This document shows positions 27,124-36,634 of a DNA stretch of 49,470 nucleotides, one piece after another. A program made the translations under genes and the position numbers. Where the stretch lies: assembly GCA_944390405.1 (NCBI GenBank), contig CALXPS010000009.1:1-49470 (forward strand). The letters are read 5' to 3'. This stretch comes from an uncultured Clostridia bacterium. GTDB taxonomy: Bacteria > Bacillota > Clostridia > TANB77 > CAG-508. Numbering within the stretch: position 1 is the first letter of the stretch; every line of letters begins with the position of its first letter. The notes under the pieces are model-generated. The model ran no database searches, was not told the DNA's origin, and worked only from the letters and a program-made list of their open reading frames with translations.

Positions 27124-29205
27124 TTATAAGCTTATTCCCTGTACTGATGAGAAAGAAGATGTCATTGATGTTAATCCTATTGCTACTAATGGTACTATTA
27201 AGTATCCAACAAATAGCCCTACCATTGGAGCAAATCCTACGACTTTTCCTATCATTCCTTTTCTTTTTATTAATCTTTCATTTGATTCTGCTCTTTTCTC
27301 TTGATAGTATTCTCTTTCATTATCTAATTCATCAAATGCTTCTGAAATAGGTATTTTTTCTACTGCTGCTTGCAAACTTTCTATAATTCTTATCAATTGT
27401 GGAAATGCTATTTCTTCTTTTAATTCTTCTAGTGCTTCCCATGCACCAGCTTCATAGTTATTTACACATCTAGATATTGGCTCTCTAAATATATTAGAGT
27501 ATCTTTCAATCCATTCTAATATCATTTCTACGTTTACTCTTTCAATTTTCATTAACATTAGTATTATTGTTTGATATTCCATTACTTCGTTTTCCATCTC
27601 TAATGCTCTTAATTTCTTTTGCAATATTAACATACATGTTGGTGAACAAAAACCTAAATATCCAAATATGAATGCTAGTAATAACTCAAACCATTTAAAA
27701 TTTTCACCATTTACTACTGCTAATTTATTCATAATTTGTTCTACTGCTACTTCTAGTTCTCCTTCTGTTGCATCACTATAAAATTCTGTTTTAGGCAAAA
27801 ATTCTAAAATTTCTTCTTGGGTTGTTCTAGCTTTTCCTTTAAAATGATCTAATACAATATTTTGTGCTTCTGTAACTTCCATTGCTTCTGCTCTATCTTT
27901 TTCATCCATTGATCCCAATAAGTTATAATCAGAAGTAGGCTCTTCGTAAACATAATTTAATGCTACCTTATGCCCAAATGAGAAAAGCATAATTGTTATA
28001 ATTATTGTAAGTATACATATTATAACTTTATTAACATATAGTGTTTCAATTTTTTGCTTAGTTGCTGCTTCTTTCATTAACTTTGTTATTTTTCTATGTT
28101 CTTTTGTATTTTTCTTTGGTATTATTAAGTCCATTATTTTTTTAATAATTGGTTTTTGATATAGTTTTATTTGCCATACCTTTGTCTGATCTTTAAAATC
28201 TACTTTTATTCCACCAGTATCCTTTATTTTTCTTGTTAAGAAATAACATATGAATGTAAGTACTACTAATGCTATTTGTACCATTAATCCACCTTTTCCA
28301 TCATAAAATTGTGCTGTAAATCCAAAATTACTTACTGCCCAATTTTTTAATGGTGACATAAATAGTACTGGCAAAATTGCTATTACTGATAAGCTTTGGA
28401 ATACATAGTCTAGCTTATCTCTTTTTAATATTTCTAGTTGCATTTCTTCTGTTATATTATTTAAGTTTTTCAAGTATAATGATGCACCATCTTTATCAGT
28501 TCTATCTCCAAATTCTCTTGTTAAATATGATATTCCTGCAAATTCTTTTAAAAAGCTATTTGGTGCTACATCATAATATTTTTCTAGTTCTGTTTCTGGA
28601 TCTTCTGAAATTAATATTTCATAAATTTTTTGTCCTTGTATTGATACCTCTAATTCATCATTTTGAGATACTTCATATATTGCTTCTTCAACCATGTTAA
28701 ATTCATGGTATGCATGTCTTATTTCTGCGAAAAAGTCTATTTGCTGTTTTAAAAGTTTTGTATCATATTTGTCTATCATTCCAGACATAAGTGTTTCTAT
28801 TAAGAAAACCTCAAATAATAGTAATATTACTAATAGTAAAGGGTCACTTTTTGTGAAAACTATTACTGCTATTGTTACTGGTATGATTATACATAATGCT
28901 TTTGTAATTATTTTTGATGTTTGTCTTCTGGTTTTATATTCATCTTGCATGTGTATAATCTCTAATTTTCTTCTTATTTTTAATACATATCGTTTAAATA
29001 TGGGTACTTCTGTATAGAAATTATATAACTTTTGATAAATAACATCCATTGAGTATTTATTTTGTTTTGTTCCTTCCCTTAATTGCCTAATTTTCTTCAT
29101 TTCGCCTTTATCTGTTTTTGATCTAATCACAAAATATATAACTACAATTAATGCAAATAATCCTCCTGTTATTCCCATCATATAATATAATATTTGGTTT
29201 GACAT
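27124..29205 (-). CDS. TadB/TadC-like (T2SF) membrane platform protein
   Basis: 693 residues, about twice a single TadB or TadC. It has an N-terminal span (about 6-27), a pair in the first half (about 115-140), two around 270-315, then a second half with spans near 395-415, 525-545 and 665-690. The last part (PQLIRIIESLQAAVEKIPIS, then AFDELDNEREYYQEKR) looks like a type II secretion F domain. This suggests a fused TadB-TadC acting as the inner-membrane platform for the ATPase encoded just before it (12 bases apart). Confidence 0.75.
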   Translation of the reverse strand: MSNQILYYMMGITGGLFALIVVIYFVIRSKTDKGEMKKIRQLREGTKQNKYSMDVIYQKLYNFYTEVPIFKRYVLKIRRKLEIIHMQDEYKTRRQTSKIITKALCIIIPVTIAVIVFTKSDPLLLVILLLFEVFLIETLMSGMIDKYDTKLLKQQIDFFAEIRHAYHEFNMVEEAIYEVSQNDELEVSIQGQKIYEILISEDPETELEKYYDVAPNSFLKEFAGISYLTREFGDRTDKDGASLYLKNLNNITEEMQLEILKRDKLDYVFQSLSVIAILPVLFMSPLKNWAVSNFGFTAQFYDGKGGLMVQIALVVLTFICYFLTRKIKDTGGIKVDFKDQTKVWQIKLYQKPIIKKIMDLIIPKKNTKEHRKITKLMKEAATKQKIETLYVNKVIICILTIIITIMLFSFGHKVALNYVYEEPTSDYNLLGSMDEKDRAEAMEVTEAQNIVLDHFKGKARTTQEEILEFLPKTEFYSDATEGELEVAVEQIMNKLAVVNGENFKWFELLLAFIFGYLGFCSPTCMLILQKKLRALEMENEVMEYQTIILMLMKIERVNVEMILEWIERYSNIFREPISRCVNNYEAGAWEALEELKEEIAFPQLIRIIESLQAAVEKIPISEAFDELDNEREYYQEKRAESNERLIKRKGMIGKVVGFAPMVGLFVGYLIVPLVAIGLTSMTSSFSSVQGISL

Positions 29206-29217
29206 TTAGTTTTCACC

Positions 29218-31119
29218 TCATTTTTTTGCTACTTTTTTAACTTTCTTTCCCCAATTTCTCTCTATAAATTCATCAAATTCTAATGCATCTTTTGTATTCA
29301 TATTGTTTCTCATTTCTTTAATATTGGTATCTGATATTTTATTTGTTAATACGTATGTATCATTATGATATTCCATTATGTTTACATATTTATATAGTTC
29401 TCTATTTGTTACTTTATGGAAATATCTTGTTGCATTATCCATAAATTTTTCGATTTTACCTTCTAGTGTTTTTTCTTTTCTATAATCATATGTATAATCT
29501 CCTGTATCTTCAATAGGAATACATTCTGTTATTCTTTCTATATATCTTCTTCCTCTAAAGTCTTTTACTAAGTGTATATCAAAATTTAATACACTTACAA
29601 CTTGTTCTTCTGCAACTTTTTCATCCGTGAATGTTCCTGCCCTTAACATTGAGTTTCTTAGTGCTGTAACTAAGTTTGGAAATGTTTTAGCGTGGTGTGT
29701 GAATAGTGTAAATTTAGATGCAACCTGTGCTGATTGTATCATCCAAGATGCTACGGGGTCTGTTGCAACCTCACCTATGATGTTAACACTACCATCTGTT
29801 TTCTTTTGAACGTCCAAACATTCTTGTCCTGCAATTGTTTCTGTTTCTCTCATTGATAAGATGTTTCTTGTTGGATAAATTTTTCTTAAGTGTAACTCGA
29901 ACGCTGTTTCTGTGATACGTAAGTTCATTGTTTCATATATATTTTCTATCATTGCCATAAGCATTGTTGTTTTACCACAACCTTGCTCACCAGTTAATGC
30001 TAAAATTCTGGCACCTTTTACTAAATATTTTAATAAGTTTATTGCTTCTTCTTTTCCGTCTGCTGTAACTATTTGCTCTAATGTTGCTCTCTTAACGTCA
30101 AATTTTCTTACGAAAAATGCCCATGTTTCAGACATGCTTGGTCTTACAACAACAACTCTGGAACCATCTTTCATTTCATTAATCTTATATCCATTTGTAT
30201 CAGATAATTGTCCTGGGTTATTATATTTATATATGTTTTGACATACTCTTTTTAATTCACTTTCTTTTCCAAAAGAAAGGAATGCCAATCTAATAGATTT
30301 ACCTTGGAAGAATATCCAAATACTGTCACAAGCTCTTGGTACTCTATGTTCTGTGATTTGTTCTAGATAGTCTCCATCTGTTTGTGCAACTTGACTTAAG
30401 AAACTCTCTGGAAGTCCAGATACACCACCAGATACACCATCTATGTTCATATCTCTTATTTCATCTATACTACTATATCCTTTATAATGTTGATATATTC
30501 TTTGTGTTACTATATTTAATTTATCTGCAAAATCTAAAGAAAAGTTTTCTTTTTCATATATTTGACTTATTTCATCTTCTGTTATTACATAACTAGGTTT
30601 TGATTCGCCTTCTACATATTTTAGTTCTGCTAAATTATATTTTTTTATCATTTGAGTTAAGGCTTCATAGCCAAAGTCTTTTTTGTACATATGTATTATG
30701 ATATCAAACTTATCTTGTGCTGTAAGCAGTGATGGTATGTCAAAAGGAATTGCTTTTGATATGTTTATTTCATTTACTCCATATTCTTTATATAATAAGT
30801 CATAAATTAATTCTTTTACATATTTCTTATCATTTACATCTCCATATGTACAGCCTTTTAAAGCTTTCCTTAATTCATACTTTTTAGCTTTTCTTCTTTT
30901 TAATTCTTCTTCTGATAAACCTATATCATATAGGTTTACTTTTGTTATTTCATCTAATCTTTGTTTGATAAAATCCATCATATCATCTAATGTGTATGAT
31001 TTTTCATCTACAACTTTTTCTTCTTCTTCTGCATTTTTATTTTTCCTAATCATGTAAAATACTAATATTCCTGCTATTATTAGTACCATGAGTATTAGAA
31101 GTATATTTACAACATTCAT
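29218..31119 (-). CDS. CpaF/TadA-like secretion ATPase
   Basis: 633 residues. The N-terminus has a membrane span (about 6-24), unusual for CpaF. The ATPase core shows Walker A GEQGCGKTT (about residues 376-384), an Asp-box-like region around RNILSMRETE, and the VNIIGEVATDPVASWMIQSA and FTLFTHHAKTFPNLVTALRN blocks typical of TadA/VirB11 ATPases. It would power assembly of the pilus from the inner face of the membrane. It sits between two CpaE-like genes and the TadB/C-like platform gene. Confidence 0.88.
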   Translation of the reverse strand: MNVVNILLILMVLIIAGILVFYMIRKNKNAEEEEKVVDEKSYTLDDMMDFIKQRLDEITKVNLYDIGLSEEELKRRKAKKYELRKALKGCTYGDVNDKKYVKELIYDLLYKEYGVNEINISKAIPFDIPSLLTAQDKFDIIIHMYKKDFGYEALTQMIKKYNLAELKYVEGESKPSYVITEDEISQIYEKENFSLDFADKLNIVTQRIYQHYKGYSSIDEIRDMNIDGVSGGVSGLPESFLSQVAQTDGDYLEQITEHRVPRACDSIWIFFQGKSIRLAFLSFGKESELKRVCQNIYKYNNPGQLSDTNGYKINEMKDGSRVVVVRPSMSETWAFFVRKFDVKRATLEQIVTADGKEEAINLLKYLVKGARILALTGEQGCGKTTMLMAMIENIYETMNLRITETAFELHLRKIYPTRNILSMRETETIAGQECLDVQKKTDGSVNIIGEVATDPVASWMIQSAQVASKFTLFTHHAKTFPNLVTALRNSMLRAGTFTDEKVAEEQVVSVLNFDIHLVKDFRGRRYIERITECIPIEDTGDYTYDYRKEKTLEGKIEKFMDNATRYFHKVTNRELYKYVNIMEYHNDTYVLTNKISDTNIKEMRNNMNTKDALEFDEFIERNWGKKVKKVAKK

Positions 31120-31140
31120 ACTCTAAAAACTCCTCTCCTT

Positions 31141-31950
31141 TTAAACTTGCATTTGTAATTCTTTTAATTTATCTACTATTCTTTGTGCTATTTCTGCAAT
31201 AGATTCAATTATTGGTGCTTGTATACTATTTTGCTTTACTTTTCTATAGTTTATAACAAAGTCTGCCAAATTTCCTTCATTACATGCTTCAAAAAATAGA
31301 GTATTATATGGAATTCCATATATTTCTTGTATTCGCTCTGCTCTTTGTAAGTTTTTTGCATTATATTTAGAATATTTATCATATTTTCCTAATAGAACTA
31401 TTACATTATCTTTGTTAATTGCTTCACAGTTTTTCCTATATAATATGAACTCTTTTATTGCTTTTATTCTTTGAGAAGTATTTGCAATAATCAAATTACT
31501 TTCTTTTAATATTTCTTGTATATAAGGATCTTCTAAACTTCCTTCTATATCTACAAACACTAAGTCATAATACTTATTTGCTAACCTTATTATACTTTTC
31601 ATATAACCTTTTTGTTTTTCATAATCTTCTTTTGGCATATTGTTATCTGTTAATACTTCTAATCTTTCTTTAAAAATGGTTCTTGTATAATTTGTTATTA
31701 TTTCTGGAGATGTTTTATTACTTGATATAGCTTTAATTAAACCTCCTATTCCTGTTTCTAAATCACTTCTAGGTCTGGCATTTTTTGATTGTTCCCAGAA
31801 ACATTCCTGAAGACTCGTGTCATTGTATTTGCCATTTATTAATAATATTTTATAGTTTTGTTCTATTGATAAATATGTTGCTATTCCTGCCATTGATGTT
31901 GTTTGTGCTGTTTCTACTTTGTCATTACCATAAAAAGTTACTACTGACAT
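31141..31950 (-). CDS. CpaE/MinD-like ATPase homologue (degenerate)
   Basis: 269 residues. MSVVTFYGNDKVETAQTTSM corresponds to the start of MinD/ParA proteins but the Walker A glycines and lysine are not standard (GNDKVETAQTT). YDLVFVDIEGSLEDPYIQEI matches the Walker B-like region, with LIIANTSQRIKAIKEF after it. In Tad systems CpaE-type proteins position the apparatus. AAAGGAG precedes ATG. It is the second of two related genes. Confidence 0.65.
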   Translation of the reverse strand: MSVVTFYGNDKVETAQTTSMAGIATYLSIEQNYKILLINGKYNDTSLQECFWEQSKNARPRSDLETGIGGLIKAISSNKTSPEIITNYTRTIFKERLEVLTDNNMPKEDYEKQKGYMKSIIRLANKYYDLVFVDIEGSLEDPYIQEILKESNLIIANTSQRIKAIKEFILYRKNCEAINKDNVIVLLGKYDKYSKYNAKNLQRAERIQEIYGIPYNTLFFEACNEGNLADFVINYRKVKQNSIQAPIIESIAEIAQRIVDKLKELQMQV

Positions 31951-31969
31951 TTTTTTTATTCTCCTTTAA

Positions 31970-32647
31970 CTATATATTTTTAAGCATTTTCTTTACATCA
32001 TTTAGCCTAATTTCTGGTGCAATTTGTGATATTATTTCTAGTATACCGTCTTTATATTCCTGACTTAATTCTTTAAAACTTATTCTTGCACTTCTCTGAT
32101 TTTCTATAATAACTGAATTATCTCCTACTTCAAATGGGAAATATATTTTTTCTTTACTCCATTTTACTGAATAGTAGAATGATAAAAAGTTCAAATATTC
32201 ATCTTCTGATTTATCCATATGTCTCGAAAATAATATTTTTGTCATTAGCTTTTTTTCATCATCTTTTCCTATTATTTCTAATCCTTTTTTTAATGAGTAA
32301 TTATCAAATGCTGTTACAAAATAGTTTTTATCAGATGTGTGCATTTCTAAATTTTCAAATGCCTCTCTATTGTCCACATCTAAAAGTATCATGTCATAAT
32401 CCAGTTCCGGCATTTGTGTATAATTTCTTATTTCTTGTATTGTTTCAAAGCCTATTGCGATATCTATATCTTCATATGTAGTTATATAGTATTTACTAGG
32501 TGTTATACAAGGTACTGTATATCTTGTTTTTTGTAGAGTAGTACTATCTACTATAAGTATTTTTAATCCATTTTCTACAAGTAGTTTCGATATATATATT
32601 ATTAAATCAGTTTTATCGTATGCTCCTATAAATCCTATCTTTTTCAA
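31970..32647 (-). CDS. CpaE-like protein
   Basis: 225 residues opening MKKIGFIGAYDKTDLIIYIS with a ParA-type first strand but a changed P-loop (GAYDKTDL). DYDMILLDVDNREAF is Walker B-like. The start is TTG, eight bases after AGGAGG. Together with the next gene it probably replaces the single CpaE of classical Tad systems. Confidence 0.6.
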   Translation of the reverse strand: MKKIGFIGAYDKTDLIIYISKLLVENGLKILIVDSTTLQKTRYTVPCITPSKYYITTYEDIDIAIGFETIQEIRNYTQMPELDYDMILLDVDNREAFENLEMHTSDKNYFVTAFDNYSLKKGLEIIGKDDEKKLMTKILFSRHMDKSEDEYLNFLSFYYSVKWSKEKIYFPFEVGDNSVIIENQRSARISFKELSQEYKDGILEIISQIAPEIRLNDVKKMLKNI

Positions 32648-32674
32648 GTAAATGTCCTCCTATATTTTTCAAGT

Positions 32675-33598
32675 TTAATATCCATTTAATTCAGATAAGT
32701 AGTCTTCTCTTGCTTTTCTTGCTGCTTCTATTTGTTCTAGCATTCCTGCTTCTACATTACTATTTCTATCTTCTGCATTTTGATTTAATGCATTATTTAT
32801 TGGATTTCTTACTGGTCCAGAGCTAGCATATCTAGTAGCAATCTCATTTCTTGCTTCTTCAACAATATTAGGGTTAGCTCTAATTAGTGTAACTACTTCT
32901 TCTGTTGGGCTATATGTATATGTTGCAGTTTCTTGATTTCCAGCTTCTACATATCTTGCTAAGTAAAGTTCTGAACCTGGTATAGCATATGCTTCTACAA
33001 TTGCACTATTTAAAAGCAAAATTTCCTCTTCTGATAAGTTTACTCCTATTGTTTGGTCATATAAACTTTCAATTTCTTTTTTTGCAATAACTATTAGGTC
33101 TTGTGCATTTGGTAATCTTAATCTTATGTCCACATAGCTTCCTACATCTAATGTTGTTGGTATAGTTATCATGTTATATTCTACATATCTTGTTGAATCT
33201 GATAGTTCATCTTCTTCCATTAACATGCTATATGTTAAAATAGTTCCTTCACCTAAGGCTATTTTACTTTTTCCTCCCTCAAATGGTAAATCTGTTAAAA
33301 CCCCATTTGCACCTTGTGTTTTAGATAATATAAAGTCTGTTGTTTGTGATGGTACTGTTACTTCTACACTTTCAACCATACTGCTTGTTATTTCACTTCC
33401 TGATTCAACACTTACTCCTGCTCTTAGTCTGTATGCATAAGCAGTTATTTGACCTTCTTGTGTTTTTTCTTCATCCATCATTGGCTTTATTACCGCTAAG
33501 AACACAATTGCTCCTATTAAAATTGCTACAATGAGCATAACTAGAAATCCCAAAAAAAATGAATTTCTTACTTTTCTCTGCATTGGATTTGATGGCAT
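32675..33598 (-). CDS. CpaB/RcpC-like SAF domain protein
   Basis: 307 residues, first gene of the pilus operon. An N-terminal span (about 13-36) is followed by a SAF-type domain with ITAYAYRLRAGVSVESGSEI and TSSMVESVEV, and EEDELSDSTRYVEYNMITIP plus GSYVDIRLRLP further on. CpaB proteins form a periplasmic or wall-side part of the Tad apparatus. The C-terminal tail (about 255-307) is Asn/Glu-rich and likely flexible. Confidence 0.75.
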   Translation of the reverse strand: MPSNPMQRKVRNSFFLGFLVMLIVAILIGAIVFLAVIKPMMDEEKTQEGQITAYAYRLRAGVSVESGSEITSSMVESVEVTVPSQTTDFILSKTQGANGVLTDLPFEGGKSKIALGEGTILTYSMLMEEDELSDSTRYVEYNMITIPTTLDVGSYVDIRLRLPNAQDLIVIAKKEIESLYDQTIGVNLSEEEILLLNSAIVEAYAIPGSELYLARYVEAGNQETATYTYSPTEEVVTLIRANPNIVEEARNEIATRYASSGPVRNPINNALNQNAEDRNSNVEAGMLEQIEAARKAREDYLSELNGY

Positions 33599-33727
33599 AA
33601 TATATTCCCCCTATTTTTTTATTTTCTATTAATTTCAATTTTACAACAAAAAAGTACAAAATACAATATATTTTATTTTTTGTCACATATTCTTAATATT
33701 TTTGTAATATTTCTGTAATATTGAGAA

Positions 33728-33755
33728 GTGAGATGTGAGAGGTGAGGGGTGAGAC
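33728..33755. repeat. Four tandem heptamers GTGAGRN
   Basis: GTGAGAT, GTGAGAG, GTGAGGG and GTGAGAC follow each other without gaps at 33728-33755. They lie in the divergent region between the pilus operon and the SASP gene (33599-33891), which otherwise shows only AT-rich sequence. Confidence 0.75.
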
Positions 33756-33891
33756 GTTTGTTTTTTATTTGTTTTTTTCCATGTTTTGAAAAAATTACTA
33801 GTTTATTTTTTTTTATTTTGCACATCATATTGTTGAAAAGCTTTAAAATGCTTTTAAATGTTTATTTCATATTCTGGGAGGTGAAATTGGA

Positions 33892-34098
33892 ATGGCAAAT
33901 TCAAATTCAAATAGAACATTAGTACCAGAAGCTAAAGATTCTTTAAATCAATTTAAATATGAAGTAGCTTCAGAAGTTGGTGTTAACTTAAAAAATGGAT
34001 ATAATGGTGATATATCTTCAAGAGATGCTGGTAGAATCGGTGGTAACATGGTTAAAAAAATGATTCAAAAGGCTGAAAGTCAAATGTTAAGTAAATAG
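33892..34098 (+). CDS. Alpha/beta-type small acid-soluble spore protein
   Basis: 68 residues, the family size. It coats and protects spore DNA. Family marks are LVPEAKDSLNQFKYEVASEV (about 12-31, the first half including the germination-protease region) and the second conserved block DISSRDAGRIGGNMVKKMI (about 43-61). A very strong ribosome site, GGGAGGTGA, precedes ATG. It is monocistronic with a shared terminator. Presence supports endospore formation. Confidence 0.95.
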   Translation: MANSNSNRTLVPEAKDSLNQFKYEVASEVGVNLKNGYNGDISSRDAGRIGGNMVKKMIQKAESQMLSK

Positions 34099-34132
34099 TT
34101 GTATTTACTTGAAATTTCTCTTTTATATTGAG

Positions 34133-34173
34133 AATACAAAAATGTTGAGGTTTATTCCTCAACATTTTGTATT
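34133..34173. terminator. Bidirectional terminator between SASP and glycine-rich genes
   Basis: AATACAAAAATGTTGAGG (34133-34150) pairs with CCTCAACATTTTGTATT (34157-34173) with one bulged base. It ends exactly at the restored stop of the glycine-rich gene. Confidence 0.85.
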
Positions 34174-35625
34174 TATGAATGTATTGTTTCTTTCCCTGTT
34201 GAATCTGTTTCTATAATTTTATTCCCATTGTAATTAAATGTTCCTGTAAAAGTTCCATTCTGTTGTTGCCTTGATATATTTACCCACCTTCTTGCTTGTT
34301 TTGTTACTTCTGTATCAGTTTGTATTGTACCTGAAATTAATGTTATTCTTGCATATCCATTTCCACTATGTCCTGTTTCTGTACTACCTGATGTTGAAGT
34401 AAAAGTTGTATTTCCGCTATATGTGTTTGCATTTGTTAAATAGTATGCCGATGTTGGTGTATATCCACTTGGCACATTTGATGCTGTTGCAGAAGTCCAT
34501 ACAAAGCCTGAACCACCGCCACCACCACGATCGTCATCACCTGAGCTGTCTGGGACGGTCCCAGAACCGCCATACCAGCCACCGCCACCAGCTCCTCCAT
34601 ATCCACTTGATCGATATACTCCGTCCACCACCAAATCCAAATCCTCCATAATAATAGGACGTTGAATTAGAATTTAATCCTGATGTTGCTTGAGTAGAAG
34701 CATTCGTTGATGTTGATGCCCCAGAATAAGTTTGTGTTCCTCCTTTTCCACAAGCACTAGAATTTGCAGTATATGATTGTGTTGAAGAACCTCCTTGTGT
34801 TCCTCCTCCATACATTCCCTGTTTTGATGATGCTCCATCTGAGCCACCACCACCTGCAACAATTATTCTTGAAAGTAAAGAAGCTGAATTATTCCATGTA
34901 CCACCTACTAATCTAATATCTGTGGCTCCTCCACCACCTTTGTAACCATATCTATAACCTCCACCATTATATCCTCCTGCTACTACTCCATTTGTTTTAG
35001 TTGATGTATTTCCTCCTGCTCCACCTACATATACATATAGCTTTTCTCCTTGTTTTAATGAAACTGTACCTATTGAATAGCCACCTTTTCCACCATATGT
35101 GCTAGATGAACGATATCCCCCTTGTGCTCCCCATACTTGAAGTTGATATGTTCCAGTTGCAGGTGCTGTATAAGTTTGTGAATTACCTGTATATGAAAAA
35201 TTTTTTACTTGGTTTGTTACTTGTTGTGTTGTTGTTTCTACTTCTGTCCAAGTTACATTTTCTGTAGGTATTTGTCCTTCATAGTCAGCTGTTTTAAAAT
35301 TCAAATTACTCATTAATTTGTAATTTGCTGAACTAGTTAATGTATATATTTTATTATTTATAACAGTTTTTTCTCCTGTTCCGACTTTAAATAGTTGTTC
35401 TAATGTAGATATTGGTATAACTTCGTTTTCGTCTGCAAAATAGCTATTATATATTGCATCTATATCTTCTACATTATTTTCATATATTTCTTGTGTCTCT
35501 CTTTTTATTTCTGTTTGTGCTTGTCTCCTATTAGATATTATTACATATGTACTTATCAAAAATGATAACATGAACAAAATAGTAACTAATGTTATTATAG
35601 TTATAGAACCACGGTCTTTCTTCAT
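34173..35625 (-). CDS. Exported glycine-rich domain protein, needs +1 shift at CGG
   Basis: The restored product is 483 residues. A basic N-terminus (MKKDRGS) and one membrane span (about 8-29) resemble PilX-like prepilins. Residues 150-400 form a glycine-rich receptor-type domain: FSYTGNSQTYTAPATGTYQL, VWGAQGGY, YVYVGGAGG, GGGGATDIRLV, IIVAGGGGSDG. CGG at codon 335 (34621-34623) breaks the frame after FGFGGG; skipping C gives G-VYRSSGYGGAGGGGWYGGSG and the rest of the domain, ending at 34173. Frame 0 instead runs into a tryptophan-rich tail (WRSWWRWLVWRFW), clearly not a natural continuation. Confidence 0.82.
34621..34623 (-). other. +1 frameshift site at CGG in the glycine-rich gene
   Basis: Frame 0 reads GGT GGA CGG AGT. 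The glycine-rich pattern resumes as GGA (C) GGA GTA TAT CGA. The restored frame uses CGA as arginine within a few codons, so CGA and CGG behave differently. Confidence 0.85.
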
Positions 35626-35721
35626 ATGTTTGCCTCCTAAAACTTTAAACTTTTTTTGTTTTTATCTATTAAATAAATTTTATTACATAAAAAGACTTTT
35701 TTCAATGTTTTTTGTAAAATT

Positions 35722-36183
35722 TTATTTATTTGTTGAACCAAATCCACCTGTTCTTGTGCCTGTACTTATATCATCATCTGTAATTAGAAATTTTTGAAAT
35801 ATTCCTTGCCCAATTGCTTCTCCTTTTTTTATTTCAATATCTTCTTCTTTTATATTATAAAATGCAAACATAATATGTCCATCATTATCTGGATTTCCAT
35901 AATAGTCACTATCTATTACTCCAATACTATTTGCCATTATTAATCCTTTCTTGCTTGGATTAGAACTTCTATTAGCTAATATTAATACTTCATCTTCTCT
36001 CATATATGCTTTTATTCCTGTTTTTATAAGTGTTGGTTTCATTCCTTTTTTAAAACTTGGAACAACTGTATCTTCAACAGCTTCTATGTCATATCCTGCT
36101 GAACCTTTTGTTTTTCTTATTGGTAAGTTTACATTATAATTTTCAAATCCTTTTGCTATTTCAAATCCTCTTTCCTTTTTCAT
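35722..36183 (-). CDS. dut: dUTP diphosphatase
   Basis: 153 residues, trimeric dUTPase family; hydrolyses dUTP to dUMP, keeping uracil out of DNA. Motif 1 is GSAGYDIEA (about 25-33), motif 2 NRSSNPSKKGL, motif 3 GVIDSDYYGNPD, and motif 5 RTGGFGST at the C-terminus. The start at 36183 follows AGAAAGG; a longer reading to 36456 crosses the divergent feoA gene and is rejected. Confidence 0.93.
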   Translation of the reverse strand: MKKERGFEIAKGFENYNVNLPIRKTKGSAGYDIEAVEDTVVPSFKKGMKPTLIKTGIKAYMREDEVLILANRSSNPSKKGLIMANSIGVIDSDYYGNPDNDGHIMFAFYNIKEEDIEIKKGEAIGQGIFQKFLITDDDISTGTRTGGFGSTNK

Positions 36184-36259
36184 AAAATCATTTCCTTTCT
36201 TATTTTTATATTTCACTATTATATTTTTTTCGACATAAAATATACTGGAGGGATAAATA

Positions 36260-36490
36260 ATGAATACTATTACATTAGATAAATTGCCTTTGAATTCATA
36301 TGGAAAAATTGTTTCTCTAAATTGTGTTGGTCCTATCCATAGGAGGCTTTTAGATTTAGGTTTAGTAAAAAATACTCCTATAAAAGCAATACTTAAAAGT
36401 CCTTTCGGTGACCCCACTGCATATGAAGTTCGTGGTTCCACCATTGCCCTTCGCAAAGAAGATGCAAAACTAATTATTTGTGAAATTTAA
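36260..36490 (+). CDS. feoA: FeoA domain protein
   Basis: 76 residues of the FeoA SH3-like fold: ITLDKLPLNSYGKIVSL, RRLLDLGLVKNTPI, and YEVRGSTIALRKEDAKLI. FeoA proteins help ferrous iron transport by FeoB. GGAGG precedes ATG. No feoB is adjacent; a palindromic repeat follows directly, so it may be a stand-alone copy. Confidence 0.88.
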   Translation: MNTITLDKLPLNSYGKIVSLNCVGPIHRRLLDLGLVKNTPIKAILKSPFGDPTAYEVRGSTIALRKEDAKLIICEI

Positions 36491-36589
36491 GACACAAGGA
36501 CAGAGTTTTTGTCTTGCATGTTTTGCAAAATTATTTGATTTAAGAATAGCAAACAAGCAAGACAAACCCCCCGTCCCCATGTCTTAAAT
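36485..36589. repeat. Nested palindromic MITE-like element
   Basis: ATTTAAGACA (36485-36494) and TGTCTTAAAT (36580-36589) are perfect terminal inverted repeats; inside them TTTGTCTTGC (36508-36517) pairs perfectly with GCAAGACAAA (36557-36566). It overlaps the feoA stop and could act as its terminator. A C-rich patch (CCCCCCGTCCCC) stands out from the AT-rich background. Confidence 0.85.
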
Positions 36590-36590
36590 C

Positions 36591-36634
36591 ATTCATTATT
36601 CACTATTCATTATTCATTATTCATTATTCATTAA
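36591..36634. repeat. Heptanucleotide array (TATTCAT) at the 3' end of hisS
   Basis: Repeats of TATTCAT/TATTCAC with 7-base period. The array covers the hisS stop codon (36617-36619) and its last codons, which read M-N-N-E. Confidence 0.85.

Noticed and set aside
36184-36456. N-terminal extension of dut
   Set aside because: It runs antisense through feoA and past a good start with AGAAAGG at 36183.
36591-36634. CRISPR array
   Set aside because: The unit is only seven bases, without spacers; it is a microsatellite.
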